Shown here: positions 27,939-36,738 of the stretch, piece after piece | Numbering within the stretch: the stretch's first letter is position 1 | Layout of the letters: each line of letters opens with the position of its first letter | Source of the DNA: JAZKBN01 sp040388605 | GTDB lineage: Bacteria; Bacteroidota; Bacteroidia; Cytophagales; Flexibacteraceae | Reading direction: 5' to 3' | Assembly (NCBI GenBank): GCA_040388605.1 | Contig: JAZKBN010000060.1 | Location: 8,027-72,026 of the forward strand | DNA length: 64,000 bases | Made by a program: the position numbers and the translations under genes | The notes under the pieces: model-generated | What the model was told of the DNA's origin: nothing | The model's input: the letters and a program-made list of their open reading frames with translations, nothing else | Database searches by the model: none

Positions 27939-29697
27939 TTAAAAGCCGGTCGGCAGGCTGAAACAAAACTTACTGCCTTCTCCCAATGCGCTTTCCACCC
28001 ATATTTTACCTTGCTGGGCCTCTATAAAATCTTTTGAAATAGCCAGACCTAAGCCTGAGCCTGACTGTGTATGTCCATCGGTAGGCACTTGGAAATAGCG
28101 CTCGAACAGGCGTNNNNNNNNNNCGGTACTGCTCCTCTATACCTTTGCCGAAGTCCTGCACCGAAAAAACAACACTGTCGTTTAAGTGTGCAACCCCGGC
28201 AATAATCTTAGATTGACGGTGACTGTAACGCAGCGCGTTCGACAGGAAGTTAATCAGTACCCAAGCTGTTTTCTCTGAATCGGCCTGTACAGGCGGCAGA
28301 TTTTGCCCTGCGTTAATCTCAAGGCTTATTCCCTGCTGCTCGGCCTGCAGCTTTACTGCTCCAACTGCGTACTCTATAATGCTTAAAGGGTTTATTGGCA
28401 ACATGTTAAGCTTTATTTTACCCGTTTCAGCCTGCGATAACTCAAGAAGTTCGCCGGTTATTTTCAGCAGCCTGCCTGCATCGTCTTTAATGTGTGCCAG
28501 CAATTCGCGCTGCTCGGTATTCAAATGCCCCACTCTTTCATCTCCGAGCAGCTTCAGGCTCATATTTACCGATGAAATCGGGGTTTTAAGCTCGTGTGAA
28601 ACAGTTGCTATAAAATTGGTTTTAGCTTCGTCGCGTTCCTTGAATTCGGTAATATTACTGAGTACGTAAACCTTTCCGGCTTGCTGTTTTGTTTTGCTTA
28701 TCGCCTTTTCACCGGCCGATAGGTCGGGTATGTGTATTTCTGTGATATGCAGCCTGAAGTAAGCTTCTTTTCCGTCAAGTACAATTTTAAGCGGCTTTAC
28801 AGTCGGCTCACCGGTAAGCACCCGGAACAGGTCGCTGTTTTTAAGACGTGATGCGGCTTCAGGCTTACTGAAATCGGCATCGGGAATATTGAGCAGCCTG
28901 CGGGCTTCGCTGTTCATAAAGAGTACATGCTGCTCTTCGTCCATACCAATAACAGCATCCTGCATTTGCTCAATAATGGTTTCTATTCGCTGCTTGTCTG
29001 AGAGCAGCTTGGCCGTGTTGCTGTTTTCCCATTTGTTCAGCCTGTCCGCCATTTTGTTGAAAGCGGCGGCTGCCTCGCCGAGCTCATCGTTTTTTTCAAA
29101 ATGCAGGCGCATGCTATAATTTTTATTGCTAATCTCCTGAATGCCTTCCAGCAGCGCTGAAAGCGGGTTGACCAAGAAACCCGGGAAATTAACACTGAAC
29201 GTAAACAGGAGCATCAATGTTAAAGCGCCCATAGTTTGCAGCACAAGGTCCGCGTCTTTAACGGCTTTATGCGCTTCAGCGTTTTTGCGCACAATTGCCT
29301 GCATGTTTATTTGTTCTATAAGATCCAGTTTTCGATGCAGCTCTTTTAAATTAGCCATGTAATTTCCTGCCGAATCAGGATTGGCAGATATGAACCTTTC
29401 AAATACTGCCCTCAGCTTTATGGCTGCCTCCTTTTCCCCGATTTCAGTTATATTACCCTCTTCCTTTTCAAGCCGCACATTAAAAGAATCGGTTTCAGAG
29501 GCTTTAAATGGCATGTGGGCTTCATTGATTATACGGCGCATATCGCGTATGTATTCCAATGATTCGTAATTGTCTTTCAGTACATTATCGGCCCTTTCTG
29601 ATATTTGCCGCATGTAATACAAAGACAATAACCCGAACATAAAAACGACCGTAAAAAGGAATCCGAAACCCAGCCTGAGCTTATTCTTAATTTTCAT
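27939..29697 (-). CDS. HAMP/PAS sensor histidine kinase of the kdp locus, assembly gap inside
   Basis: This is the kinase half of a split KdpD system. Layout: N-terminal membrane span, periplasmic helical region with a second span (about residues 155-175), HAMP (FVNPLSALLEGIQEISNKNYS), PAS (AVIGMDEEQHVLFMNSEARRLLN) and HisKA with the phospho-accepting SHELKTPISSVNM. The HATPase N-box is NFLSNALRYS. Ten Ns at 28114-28123 shift the frame. Beyond them the correct frame continues RLFERYFQVPTDGHTQSGSG and ends ...FCFSLPTGF with TAA at 27939. The start ATG overlaps the stop of the KdpD-like gene by 4 bases. Confidence 0.9.
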
Positions 29698-30809
29698 GAT
29701 AATATTATTAAGTCGGTATCTGTTGAAGAGATACGATTCAGCAGCCTGTTGAAAACCGCTGTTTTAAGTATGACCTGCAACAGGTTCAGGTGCGGCTTTC
29801 CAATGCAAATAGTGGTTATTTCACGCTCAGTTGCAAGCTCCGTAATGGTTTCTGTAATATGCTCGCTTTTGCGTTTAATTACCTCGGCCCCAAGCTCGGT
29901 TGCGAGCTTAAAGTTATTAATCAGGTGGCGCTGCGCGGCAAGGTTAATACGGTCGGCATTCTCACGCGCAGTTTGAACATACAGCACAATCCACGGCGAA
30001 CGGTAGTAAGATGCCAGCCGGGCAGTTTTCCTGATTACTGTTCGTGCGGTTTCGGCATTTGATGAAATACAGGCCAGAAAGCGCTCAGGGCGCAGTTTTG
30101 CCGCCCCTGTTACTTCCGCGTTTATTTTTCGCTCCAGTAAATGTGCAGCTTCTTTCAGGGCGAGCTCGCGAAGCTGCAAAATCTTCTCGGTACGGAAGAA
30201 GTTTTGCAGGGCGGTTTCCATCTTCGCTTTGTCGTATATTTTTCCGTTGCGCAGTCGCTCAATCAGCTCATCGGCGGTGAGGTCAATGTTTACAATTTCA
30301 TCGGCCTGTTCCAATACACTGTCGGGTATGCGTTCGGTTATTTTTACACCGGTTATACGCTCAGCATCGGCATTCAGGCTTTCAAGGTGCTGAATATTCA
30401 CCGCGCTGATTACGTTAATACCCGCGTCAAGCAGATCGAAAACATCCTGCCATCGCTTGGCATTTTTACTGCCTTCTATATTACTATGCGCCAGTTCATC
30501 CACAATAACCCCTTCGGGGTGCAGGTTTAATGCTGCCTGCACATCCATTTCTTCAAGCTCCTTACCTTTAACAAAGGCTTTTCTGCGGGGTATTACAGGC
30601 AGGCCTTCAAGCAGGGCATGGGTTTCAGGGCGTTTATGTGTTTCAATATAGGCAATCTGCACATCTATGCCATTACGCAGCAGCGCAGCCGTTTCCTGCA
30701 ACATCCTAAATGTTTTGCCTACGCCGGCGCTCATACCTAAATATACTTTCAGCTTGCCCCGCCTTTGTTTGCGCAGCAGCTCAATAAAGTCTTTTACAGA
30801 GCTGTCCAT
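29694..30809 (-). CDS. kdpD: KdpD-type sensor, N-terminal KdpD and Usp domains only
   Basis: The 371-residue cytosolic protein contains the KdpD domain (Walker A in LGMSAGVGKTFRMLQE; VDELAHSN) at about residues 15-225 and a universal-stress-like domain at about 240-370. It lacks the four membrane spans and kinase domain of enterobacterial KdpD. The kinase is encoded separately by the next gene. In known systems this portion senses K+ or turgor and c-di-AMP in some phyla. It starts 10 bases behind the porin stop. Confidence 0.9.
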   Translation of the reverse strand: MDSSVKDFIELLRKQRRGKLKVYLGMSAGVGKTFRMLQETAALLRNGIDVQIAYIETHKRPETHALLEGLPVIPRRKAFVKGKELEEMDVQAALNLHPEGVIVDELAHSNIEGSKNAKRWQDVFDLLDAGINVISAVNIQHLESLNADAERITGVKITERIPDSVLEQADEIVNIDLTADELIERLRNGKIYDKAKMETALQNFFRTEKILQLRELALKEAAHLLERKINAEVTGAAKLRPERFLACISSNAETARTVIRKTARLASYYRSPWIVLYVQTARENADRINLAAQRHLINNFKLATELGAEVIKRKSEHITETITELATEREITTICIGKPHLNLLQVILKTAVFNRLLNRISSTDTDLIILS

Positions 30810-30819
30810 ATTACCGGTA

Positions 30820-31908
30820 TTAAAACGAAAGAGCCATGCTTGCGGTAATCAGGGAATTGGTTTTAACTGCAGTGCCCCGGTTGTTAAACTGCGCATCTCT
30901 TGCACTGAGCAGCTTTCCTTCTATACGCATTAAGGCATTGCTGAAAGGTGCATAATCCAGGTTAAGGGAATATCCTTGGGTACTAAAACCATTTGGGGTT
31001 GCGGAAGGTATAATGATACCGTCTTTATCGCGGTAATATTCGGCGCGGGCTGCAGCAGCCCATTTGCCGGCAAAGGCATACCTGAGCACCAACACGCCTG
31101 TGGTAATATCAGAAGTACTGCTGCCCTCGTGCGTTTTCTGCTGCATTCCGTAGTCGAAGCCGGCAGTAAGGCCCAGCGCATCGGTCAATTGAAAAATACC
31201 GTAAAGATTGTGATACACCCGTGTTACACTTACAGAATCGGGGCCCTGCCCGCCAATAAAATTGCTGTAGTTAAACGTTATAGCAGGTGTTGGTTTATAA
31301 GTAACCTGCAGACCTCCCGATGGTTTGGATGTACCATCAGGACGTGATATGCGCTGCCAGCCGTTCAGGTACATAACTGAAACGCTGAGCTTACCGGATG
31401 AAGTGCCGTAACTTACCTTGGCACCCGATTCGTAATAGGGTGTATTGTCTGACATCATGTTGCGTGTCAGCGTCCAACAGTCTTTACTTACAGCGCTCTC
31501 ATAACCTATATGCGAGGGCATTATACCTGCATCAAGCCACAGGTTAGCTGTTTTAGACAGCCTGGTACCCAAATTTGCCTGCCATATATTTTTGAGTACG
31601 CCGGGCTCGGCAGCAAGGTTGGCGTTGGCATAAGAGCCTGTCATGAGGCCAAGATTTCCGCGTATAAAACCATTGTCGTAATTGGCGTTTATAAAGCCAA
31701 GGTTCAGGTTTACCTCGTTATGCCTGTTATGTGAATATACGAATTCGGGACGCTTGTTATTGGCCGGACGGTTGAAATCGAAGCCGTAGTACACTTCGGC
31801 ATAACCTGTAACAGTAACTTTACCGGCCGGTGCAGCAGATGCGCTGTCCTGGGCTTGCAGCTGCAAAACTGCAATTAAGCCAATAAGGAAGAGTAAAAGA
31901 GATTTCAT
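30820..31908 (-). CDS. Outer-membrane beta-barrel porin of the kdp operon
   Basis: The protein has 362 residues with a signal peptide ending LQAQ, then amphipathic beta strands typical of the BBP2-like porin family (VTVTGYAEVYYGFDFNRP; NLNLGFINANYDNG). The C-terminal aromatic end ITASMALSF is the usual outer-membrane signal. Placed between kdpC and kdpD, it probably lets K+ cross the outer membrane under limitation; this is inference from context. Confidence 0.85.
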   Translation of the reverse strand: MKSLLLFLIGLIAVLQLQAQDSASAAPAGKVTVTGYAEVYYGFDFNRPANNKRPEFVYSHNRHNEVNLNLGFINANYDNGFIRGNLGLMTGSYANANLAAEPGVLKNIWQANLGTRLSKTANLWLDAGIMPSHIGYESAVSKDCWTLTRNMMSDNTPYYESGAKVSYGTSSGKLSVSVMYLNGWQRISRPDGTSKPSGGLQVTYKPTPAITFNYSNFIGGQGPDSVSVTRVYHNLYGIFQLTDALGLTAGFDYGMQQKTHEGSSTSDITTGVLVLRYAFAGKWAAAARAEYYRDKDGIIIPSATPNGFSTQGYSLNLDYAPFSNALMRIEGKLLSARDAQFNNRGTAVKTNSLITASMALSF

Positions 31909-31973
31909 TGCTGAATGTTTTATGCTGCTTTAAGCGGCAATTTTCAATTTTAAATTGGGTTAGTAAGCACGAC

Positions 31974-31995
31974 CAGGCATGGCTAACCATGCCTG
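31974..31995 (-). promoter_or_regulatory. Intercistronic hairpin between kdpC and porin
   Basis: A perfect 9-bp stem caggcatgg / ccatgcctg with loop ctaa lies 13 bases behind the kdpC stop. No T run follows, so it may protect or attenuate the mRNA rather than end it. Confidence 0.55.
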
Positions 31996-32007
31996 AACAT
32001 GCGTTAA

Positions 32008-32568
32008 TTATTTCTTTGTAATTTGGTCTAAAGCTATGTTCAGCCTGAGCACATTCACTTTTGCGGGGCCAAAGAAGGGACTTTCCGTATTGCGGGCCAC
32101 CAGCTCCTCAATATCATGTATGGGTAGGCGCCTTTCGGCAGCAATGCGAGATGTTTGTATTTTGGCGGCCTGCGGCGATATATCCGGGTCGAGGCCGCTG
32201 CCGGAGGCGGTTACCAAATCGGCAGGTATTTCGGCTTTTTTAAGACCTGGATGGTATTTCAGCAGCGTGTCGATACGCTCGCCTACTTCTGCAAGGTAAT
32301 CGGGGTTAGATGGGCCTTTGTTGGAGCCCGCCGAACCGGCGGCATTGTAGCCGACAGCCGATGGCCTGCCCCAAAAATAGTTGGCGGCGCTGAACTTTTG
32401 GCCCAAGGTTGCATAACCCACAACTTTGCCGTTTACCGATAAGGTTTCACCATTTCCGCCCCCGGGTGTAAGCTTACCCGCAAGCATAATACTGATCGGA
32501 TAGATAACACATAACAGTATCATTAAAACAAGGGTAATCTTTACAGACTGCATTATATTGGTTTTCAT
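32008..32568 (-). CDS. kdpC: Potassium-transporting ATPase subunit C
   Basis: The 186-residue protein has one N-terminal membrane span (VKITLVLMILLCVIYPISIM) and a periplasmic domain with the family block FWGRPSAVGYNAAGSAGSN and the later SGSGLDPDISPQAA. KdpC stabilises the KdpFABC complex and assists ATP binding. It starts 12 bases after the kdpB stop. Confidence 0.95.
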   Translation of the reverse strand: MKTNIMQSVKITLVLMILLCVIYPISIMLAGKLTPGGGNGETLSVNGKVVGYATLGQKFSAANYFWGRPSAVGYNAAGSAGSNKGPSNPDYLAEVGERIDTLLKYHPGLKKAEIPADLVTASGSGLDPDISPQAAKIQTSRIAAERRLPIHDIEELVARNTESPFFGPAKVNVLRLNIALDQITKK

Positions 32569-32580
32569 TGTCTTTTGCGG

Positions 32581-34614
32581 TTAAATTAGTACGGCTACTG
32601 CCAGGTCTATGAGTTTAATGCCTATAAAGGGAGCAATAACACCACCCAAGCCATATATAAGCAGGTTGCGCCGGAGCAGTGCCTCTGCGCCTATGGGCTT
32701 GTACTCCACACCTTTTAAAGCCAGCGGAATAAGCAGCGGTATAATAACGGCGTTGAAAATTACCGCCGAAAGTATGGCGCTTTCGGGCGAATGCAGGTGC
32801 ATCACGTTTATTCCCTGCAAAGCGGGTATGGCTGCCGTAAAAAGGGCCGGTACAATGGCGAAATACTTGGCCACATCGTTCGCTATGCTGAAAGTGGTGA
32901 GGGTACCGCGTGTTATCAGCAGCTGCTTTCCTATTTCCACAATCTCGATCAGCTTAGTGGGGTCGTTATCCAAATCTACCATATTACCTGCTTCCTTGGC
33001 GGCCTGGGTACCGCTGTTCATAGCAACGCCCACATCTGCCTGGGCAAGGGCCGGGGCATCATTGGTGCCGTCTCCCATCATGGCCACCAATTTGCCGGCT
33101 GCCTGCTCACGTTTTATATAGGCCATTTTATCCAGCGGGGTGGCTTCGGCAATAAAATCGTTTACACCGGCCTTTTCGGCAATGTATTTGGCAGTGAGCG
33201 GATTGTCGCCGGTAACCATTACGGTTTTAACACCCATTTTATGCAGGCGGGCAAAACGCTCTGCAATGCCGGGTTTTATAATATCCTGCAACTCAACGGT
33301 GCCTATGACCTGCTCGTTCTGCATTACCACCAGTGGGGTACCGCCGTCTGAAGCTATGGTTTTTACCCTTTCAGAAACGGCATCAGGAAAACTGTTGCCT
33401 GCCTTAAGCACCAATTTGCGTACCGAATCGGCAGCGCCTTTGCGGATTCGCAGGCCGTCGGGGGTATTAACACCGCTGCTGCGGGTTTCGGCAGTGAATT
33501 TTATAAACTCGGTTCCGGCAGGCAGGCGGAGCGAAATATTGCTTTTGACCTGCTGAACCAACTCAACTATTGATTTACCTTCAGGAGTTTCGTCGGCGAG
33601 AGAAGAAAGTACGGCGGCAAATATTAATTCCTCGGCCCCAATGCCCGGTGCGGGCCAGAATTTAGTGGCCTTGCGGTTGCCTATGGTTATGGTGCCGGTC
33701 TTGTCAAGCAGCAGGGTATCAATATCGCCGGCAGTCTCAACGGCTTTGCCGCTTTTGGTAATTACGTTGGCACGTAGGGCCCTGTCCATGCCTGCAATAC
33801 CTATTGCTGAAAGCAGGCCGCCGATTGTGGTGGGAATAAGGCATACAAACAGTGCAATAAGCGATGCTATGGTTATAGGAGCATTTGCATAGTCGGCGAA
33901 GGGCTTAAGGGTTACGCAGACAATGATGAATACCAATGTAAAGCCTGCCAGCAGAATGGTTAGGGCCAGTTCGTTGGGCGTTTTCTGACGGCTTGCGCCT
34001 TCAACAAGGGCAATCATCTTATCAAGGAAGCTCTCGCCCGGCTGTGTTGTAACCAGTACCATAATGCGGTCGCTGAGTACTTTTGTGCCGCCTGTTACTG
34101 ATGATTTATCGCCGCCGGCCTCACGTATTACAGGGGCAGATTCGCCCGTAATTGCCGATTCATCTACGGTAGCGAGGCCTTCAGTTATTTCGCCGTCGGT
34201 GGCAATAATATCGCCTGCCTCGCAGATAAAGATGTCGCCCTTTTTGAGGCTGCCCGATGAGATGGTTTGTATGGTTCCGTCAGGGCCCTGCACTTTGGCG
34301 GGGGTGTCTTCCCTTGTTTTTCGCAGGCTGTCGGCCTGCGCCTTGCCGCGTGCTTCTGCAATGGCCTCGGCAAAGTTGGCGAACAGCAGGGTAAGCAGCA
34401 GCAAGATGAACACCGCAAGGTTATAGCCGAAGCTTCCCTGGCCGCTGTTGAACAGGCTGTAGCAGGTTACATACAGCATAATTACGGTGCCAATCTCAAC
34501 GGTAAACATTACCGGGTTGCGCAGCATCACCTTGGGGTTAAGCTTTTCAAACGAAGACCAAACAGCGGTTTTTACCTGTGCCGATTCGAATAATTTATTT
34601 TCTTTATTTTTCAT
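32581..34614 (-). CDS. kdpB: Potassium-transporting P-type ATPase subunit B
   Basis: This 677-residue P-type ATPase hydrolyses ATP for K+ uptake. Seen are TGESAPV, the phosphorylation site Asp304 in LLLDKTGTITIGN, GDGTNDAPALAQADVGVAM and PTTIGGLLSAIGIAGMDRAL. I chose ATG 34614 (MKNKENKLFES); the longer reading begins with a non-ATG codon. Confidence 0.96.
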   Translation of the reverse strand: MKNKENKLFESAQVKTAVWSSFEKLNPKVMLRNPVMFTVEIGTVIMLYVTCYSLFNSGQGSFGYNLAVFILLLLTLLFANFAEAIAEARGKAQADSLRKTREDTPAKVQGPDGTIQTISSGSLKKGDIFICEAGDIIATDGEITEGLATVDESAITGESAPVIREAGGDKSSVTGGTKVLSDRIMVLVTTQPGESFLDKMIALVEGASRQKTPNELALTILLAGFTLVFIIVCVTLKPFADYANAPITIASLIALFVCLIPTTIGGLLSAIGIAGMDRALRANVITKSGKAVETAGDIDTLLLDKTGTITIGNRKATKFWPAPGIGAEELIFAAVLSSLADETPEGKSIVELVQQVKSNISLRLPAGTEFIKFTAETRSSGVNTPDGLRIRKGAADSVRKLVLKAGNSFPDAVSERVKTIASDGGTPLVVMQNEQVIGTVELQDIIKPGIAERFARLHKMGVKTVMVTGDNPLTAKYIAEKAGVNDFIAEATPLDKMAYIKREQAAGKLVAMMGDGTNDAPALAQADVGVAMNSGTQAAKEAGNMVDLDNDPTKLIEIVEIGKQLLITRGTLTTFSIANDVAKYFAIVPALFTAAIPALQGINVMHLHSPESAILSAVIFNAVIIPLLIPLALKGVEYKPIGAEALLRRNLLIYGLGGVIAPFIGIKLIDLAVAVLI

Positions 34615-34663
34615 AACATGCAGCAATTCAGCATGGATTTTATGTATTTGTTATGAGTATTGC

Positions 34664-36382
34664 TTATTTGAGCATTGATAAATGCTCGGCAATGGGGCCT
34701 AAAACCAAGGCGGGGAAATACGAGAGGGCATTGAGTATGACAATTACGCAGAGCGTCATGAACCCGAAGGTGAGACTGTCGGTACGCAGCGTACCTGCCG
34801 ATTCGGGGACGAACTTCTTTTCAGCGAGCAGGCCTGCTATGGCAACCGGGCCTATAATGGGCAGGAACCTTCCGAGCAGGAGCACAAAGCCAGTGCTTAC
34901 ATTCCAGAACACATTGTTATCGCCGAGCCCCTCAAAGCCTGAACCGTTGTTGGCATTGGAAGAAGTAAACTCATACAGCATTTCAGTAAAGCCATGGTAA
35001 CCCGGGTTGTTCAGCCATGCCGAGGGTTTTACTGCCCAATCTGCGCCGCCGTAAGATGTAAAAACGAAGCAGGCCAGGGCTGTACCTGCCATTATCAGCA
35101 GGGGACTCAGCAATGTTATAAGGGCTGCTATTTTAACCTCGCGTGCTTCAACTTTATGGCCCATCAGCTCGGGCGTTCGCCCAACCATTAACCCGGAAAT
35201 AAATACAGCTATTACCAGGTATATAAACCAGTTGAGCACCCCTACGCCGCAACCGCCGAAGAAGGCGTTTATCATCATACCCAAGAGTTGATACATGCCG
35301 GTAAGCGGCATGGTGCTGTCGTGCATTCCGTTAACAGATCCGGTTGAAATTATTGTGGTAAGCGTGCTCCAATATGCTGTCGCCAATGGGCCTATGCGTA
35401 CTTCCTTACCCTCCATAGCACCTGTTGCCTTGGTAATTCCCATACTTGCAACTGCAGGGTTTCCGTTCAGCTCGGCGACTATTGTTGGTATCATCAGGGT
35501 AAGCATGCCTAAACTCATCATACTGAAAATGATCCATCCCAGCTTTTTGCGTCCTGTGAAATACCCGAAAGCTAAAACCATAGCTATGGGTAATATAAAC
35601 TGCGCTACTATTTCAACCATGTTGCTAACATAGCTTGGGTTTTCAAGCGGGTGGGCTGAATTGGCCCCGAACCATCCGCCTCCGTTGGTACCCAAGTGTT
35701 TTATGGCTATAAAGCCCGCCGCCGGGCCGCGTGAAACCTGAACTGTATCACCTTGTAAGGTTATAACAGTATCCTTACCGGCATACGATGAAGGTACACC
35801 TGTAAAAGCCAGGATAACCCCGATAATTAATGAAAGCGGGAGCAGCACGCGGGTGATAGATTTCAGAAAATAGTTCCAGAAATTACCTACATCGCTCGTT
35901 GTTTTATCAGCGAATGCCTTGAAAACAGCTACCGCGCAGGCCATGCCCGTAGCTGCACTTGTAAAGTGCAGGAACATAAACAGGAAATGCTGCGTGAGGT
36001 ACGTTGCCCCGCTTTCGCCGCTGTAGTGTTGCAGGTTGCAGTTCACCACAAAGCTGATTACAGTATTGAAAGCCAAATCAGGGCTCATGCCGGGATTGCC
36101 GTCAGGGTTCAGGGGCAGCTTATCCTGGAAAAGCAGCAGCCAGAAACCATAGAACAGCCAAACCGAGTTAAGAATAAGCATGGCTTTCAGAAACAGGTTC
36201 CACTTCATTGGTTCCTTCGGGTTTATGCCCGAAAGCCTGAATATGCCGGCTTCAATGGGTTTCATAAAATCGGTAAATACCGGTTGGCCGGCGTACATCC
36301 CGGCCAGGTATTTCCCCAACGGAATGCCGATTGCCAGGGTTATAATAAAGGAGGCAATAATGCCTGCGAGTTCAGTATTCAT
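34664..36382 (-). CDS. kdpA: Potassium-transporting ATPase subunit A
   Basis: The 572-residue channel-like subunit binds and translocates K+. It has about ten membrane spans. Selectivity-filter-like stretches are visible, including TNGGGWFGANSAHPLENP and TSSNANNGSGF. The order F-A-B-C and short gaps show one operon. Start ATG 36382 lies 10 bases behind kdpF. Confidence 0.96.
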   Translation of the reverse strand: MNTELAGIIASFIITLAIGIPLGKYLAGMYAGQPVFTDFMKPIEAGIFRLSGINPKEPMKWNLFLKAMLILNSVWLFYGFWLLLFQDKLPLNPDGNPGMSPDLAFNTVISFVVNCNLQHYSGESGATYLTQHFLFMFLHFTSAATGMACAVAVFKAFADKTTSDVGNFWNYFLKSITRVLLPLSLIIGVILAFTGVPSSYAGKDTVITLQGDTVQVSRGPAAGFIAIKHLGTNGGGWFGANSAHPLENPSYVSNMVEIVAQFILPIAMVLAFGYFTGRKKLGWIIFSMMSLGMLTLMIPTIVAELNGNPAVASMGITKATGAMEGKEVRIGPLATAYWSTLTTIISTGSVNGMHDSTMPLTGMYQLLGMMINAFFGGCGVGVLNWFIYLVIAVFISGLMVGRTPELMGHKVEAREVKIAALITLLSPLLIMAGTALACFVFTSYGGADWAVKPSAWLNNPGYHGFTEMLYEFTSSNANNGSGFEGLGDNNVFWNVSTGFVLLLGRFLPIIGPVAIAGLLAEKKFVPESAGTLRTDSLTFGFMTLCVIVILNALSYFPALVLGPIAEHLSMLK

Positions 36383-36392
36383 GTTTTTACAA

Positions 36393-36470
36393 TCAGAATT
36401 TCTCAGGTTTCAGCAGCACATACACCATGTATGCAAACACTGCCAGCGATATAATAAAGAGGATAAGCAT
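36393..36470 (-). CDS. kdpF: Potassium-transporting ATPase subunit F
   Basis: This 25-residue single-span peptide begins MLILFIISLAVFAYMVY and ends LLKPEKF, the usual KdpF ending. It is placed immediately before kdpA as expected. KdpF stabilises the KdpFABC complex. Confidence 0.88.
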   Translation of the reverse strand: MLILFIISLAVFAYMVYVLLKPEKF

Positions 36471-36474
36471 AGCT

Positions 36475-36558
36475 TCAGATTTTTTCGAACCAATCAACGG
36501 ATTTATACATAAGCCACATGCCGGAAAGCATGGCAGCCAAAAGCAGGGTTATTGTCAT
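36475..36558 (-). CDS. 27-residue membrane peptide preceding kdpF
   Basis: The peptide reads MTITLLLAAMLSGMWLMYKS and ends VDWFEKI. It has one hydrophobic span and a charged C terminus. Its stop is separated from the kdpF start by 4 bases, so it looks like the first gene of the kdp structural operon. It is similar in size and design to KdpF but has a different ending. Function unknown; a second KdpF-like or regulatory subunit is one possibility. Confidence 0.6.
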   Translation of the reverse strand: MTITLLLAAMLSGMWLMYKSVDWFEKI

Positions 36559-36588
36559 AGCGCACACAGGTTGTTTCCTTACTGCACA

Positions 36589-36602
36589 ACAAGCTCGGTG
36601 CC
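36589..36602 (-). promoter_or_regulatory. Candidate sigma-54 (-24/-12) promoter of kdp
   Basis: On the minus strand GGCACCGAGCTTGT has GG and then GT with ten bases between (consensus GG-N10-GC, one mismatch). It would start RNA about 20 bases before the first small gene. The gene directly upstream encodes a sigma-54 activator. Confidence 0.45.
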
Positions 36603-36618
36603 TGTAATACTGAGCTGT

Positions 36619-36639
36619 TGTATAACATATTGTTATACA
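36619..36639. promoter_or_regulatory. Palindrome upstream of the kdp promoter
   Basis: Perfect 8-bp arms tgtataac / gttataca with a 5-base spacer. It lies just upstream of the candidate -24/-12 site and may be a regulator-binding site. Confidence 0.5.
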
Positions 36640-36687
36640 GTGTTTTAAAAATATTAAATCAAAAAAAGGAACCTCTGTAAAACAGTA

Positions 36688-36717
36688 AACCCTTCCGTTT
36701 TGGAAGGGTTGTTTTTT
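36688..36717 (+). terminator. Hairpin with T run on + strand, behind the regulator gene
   Basis: Perfect 9-bp stem aacccttcc / ggaagggtt, 5-base loop, then gtttttt. The T run is on the + strand, while the regulator gene ends on the minus strand; on that strand only ttactgtttt follows. Confidence 0.5.
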
Positions 36718-36738
36718 CAAAAAAGTATGTTTGCCGGC

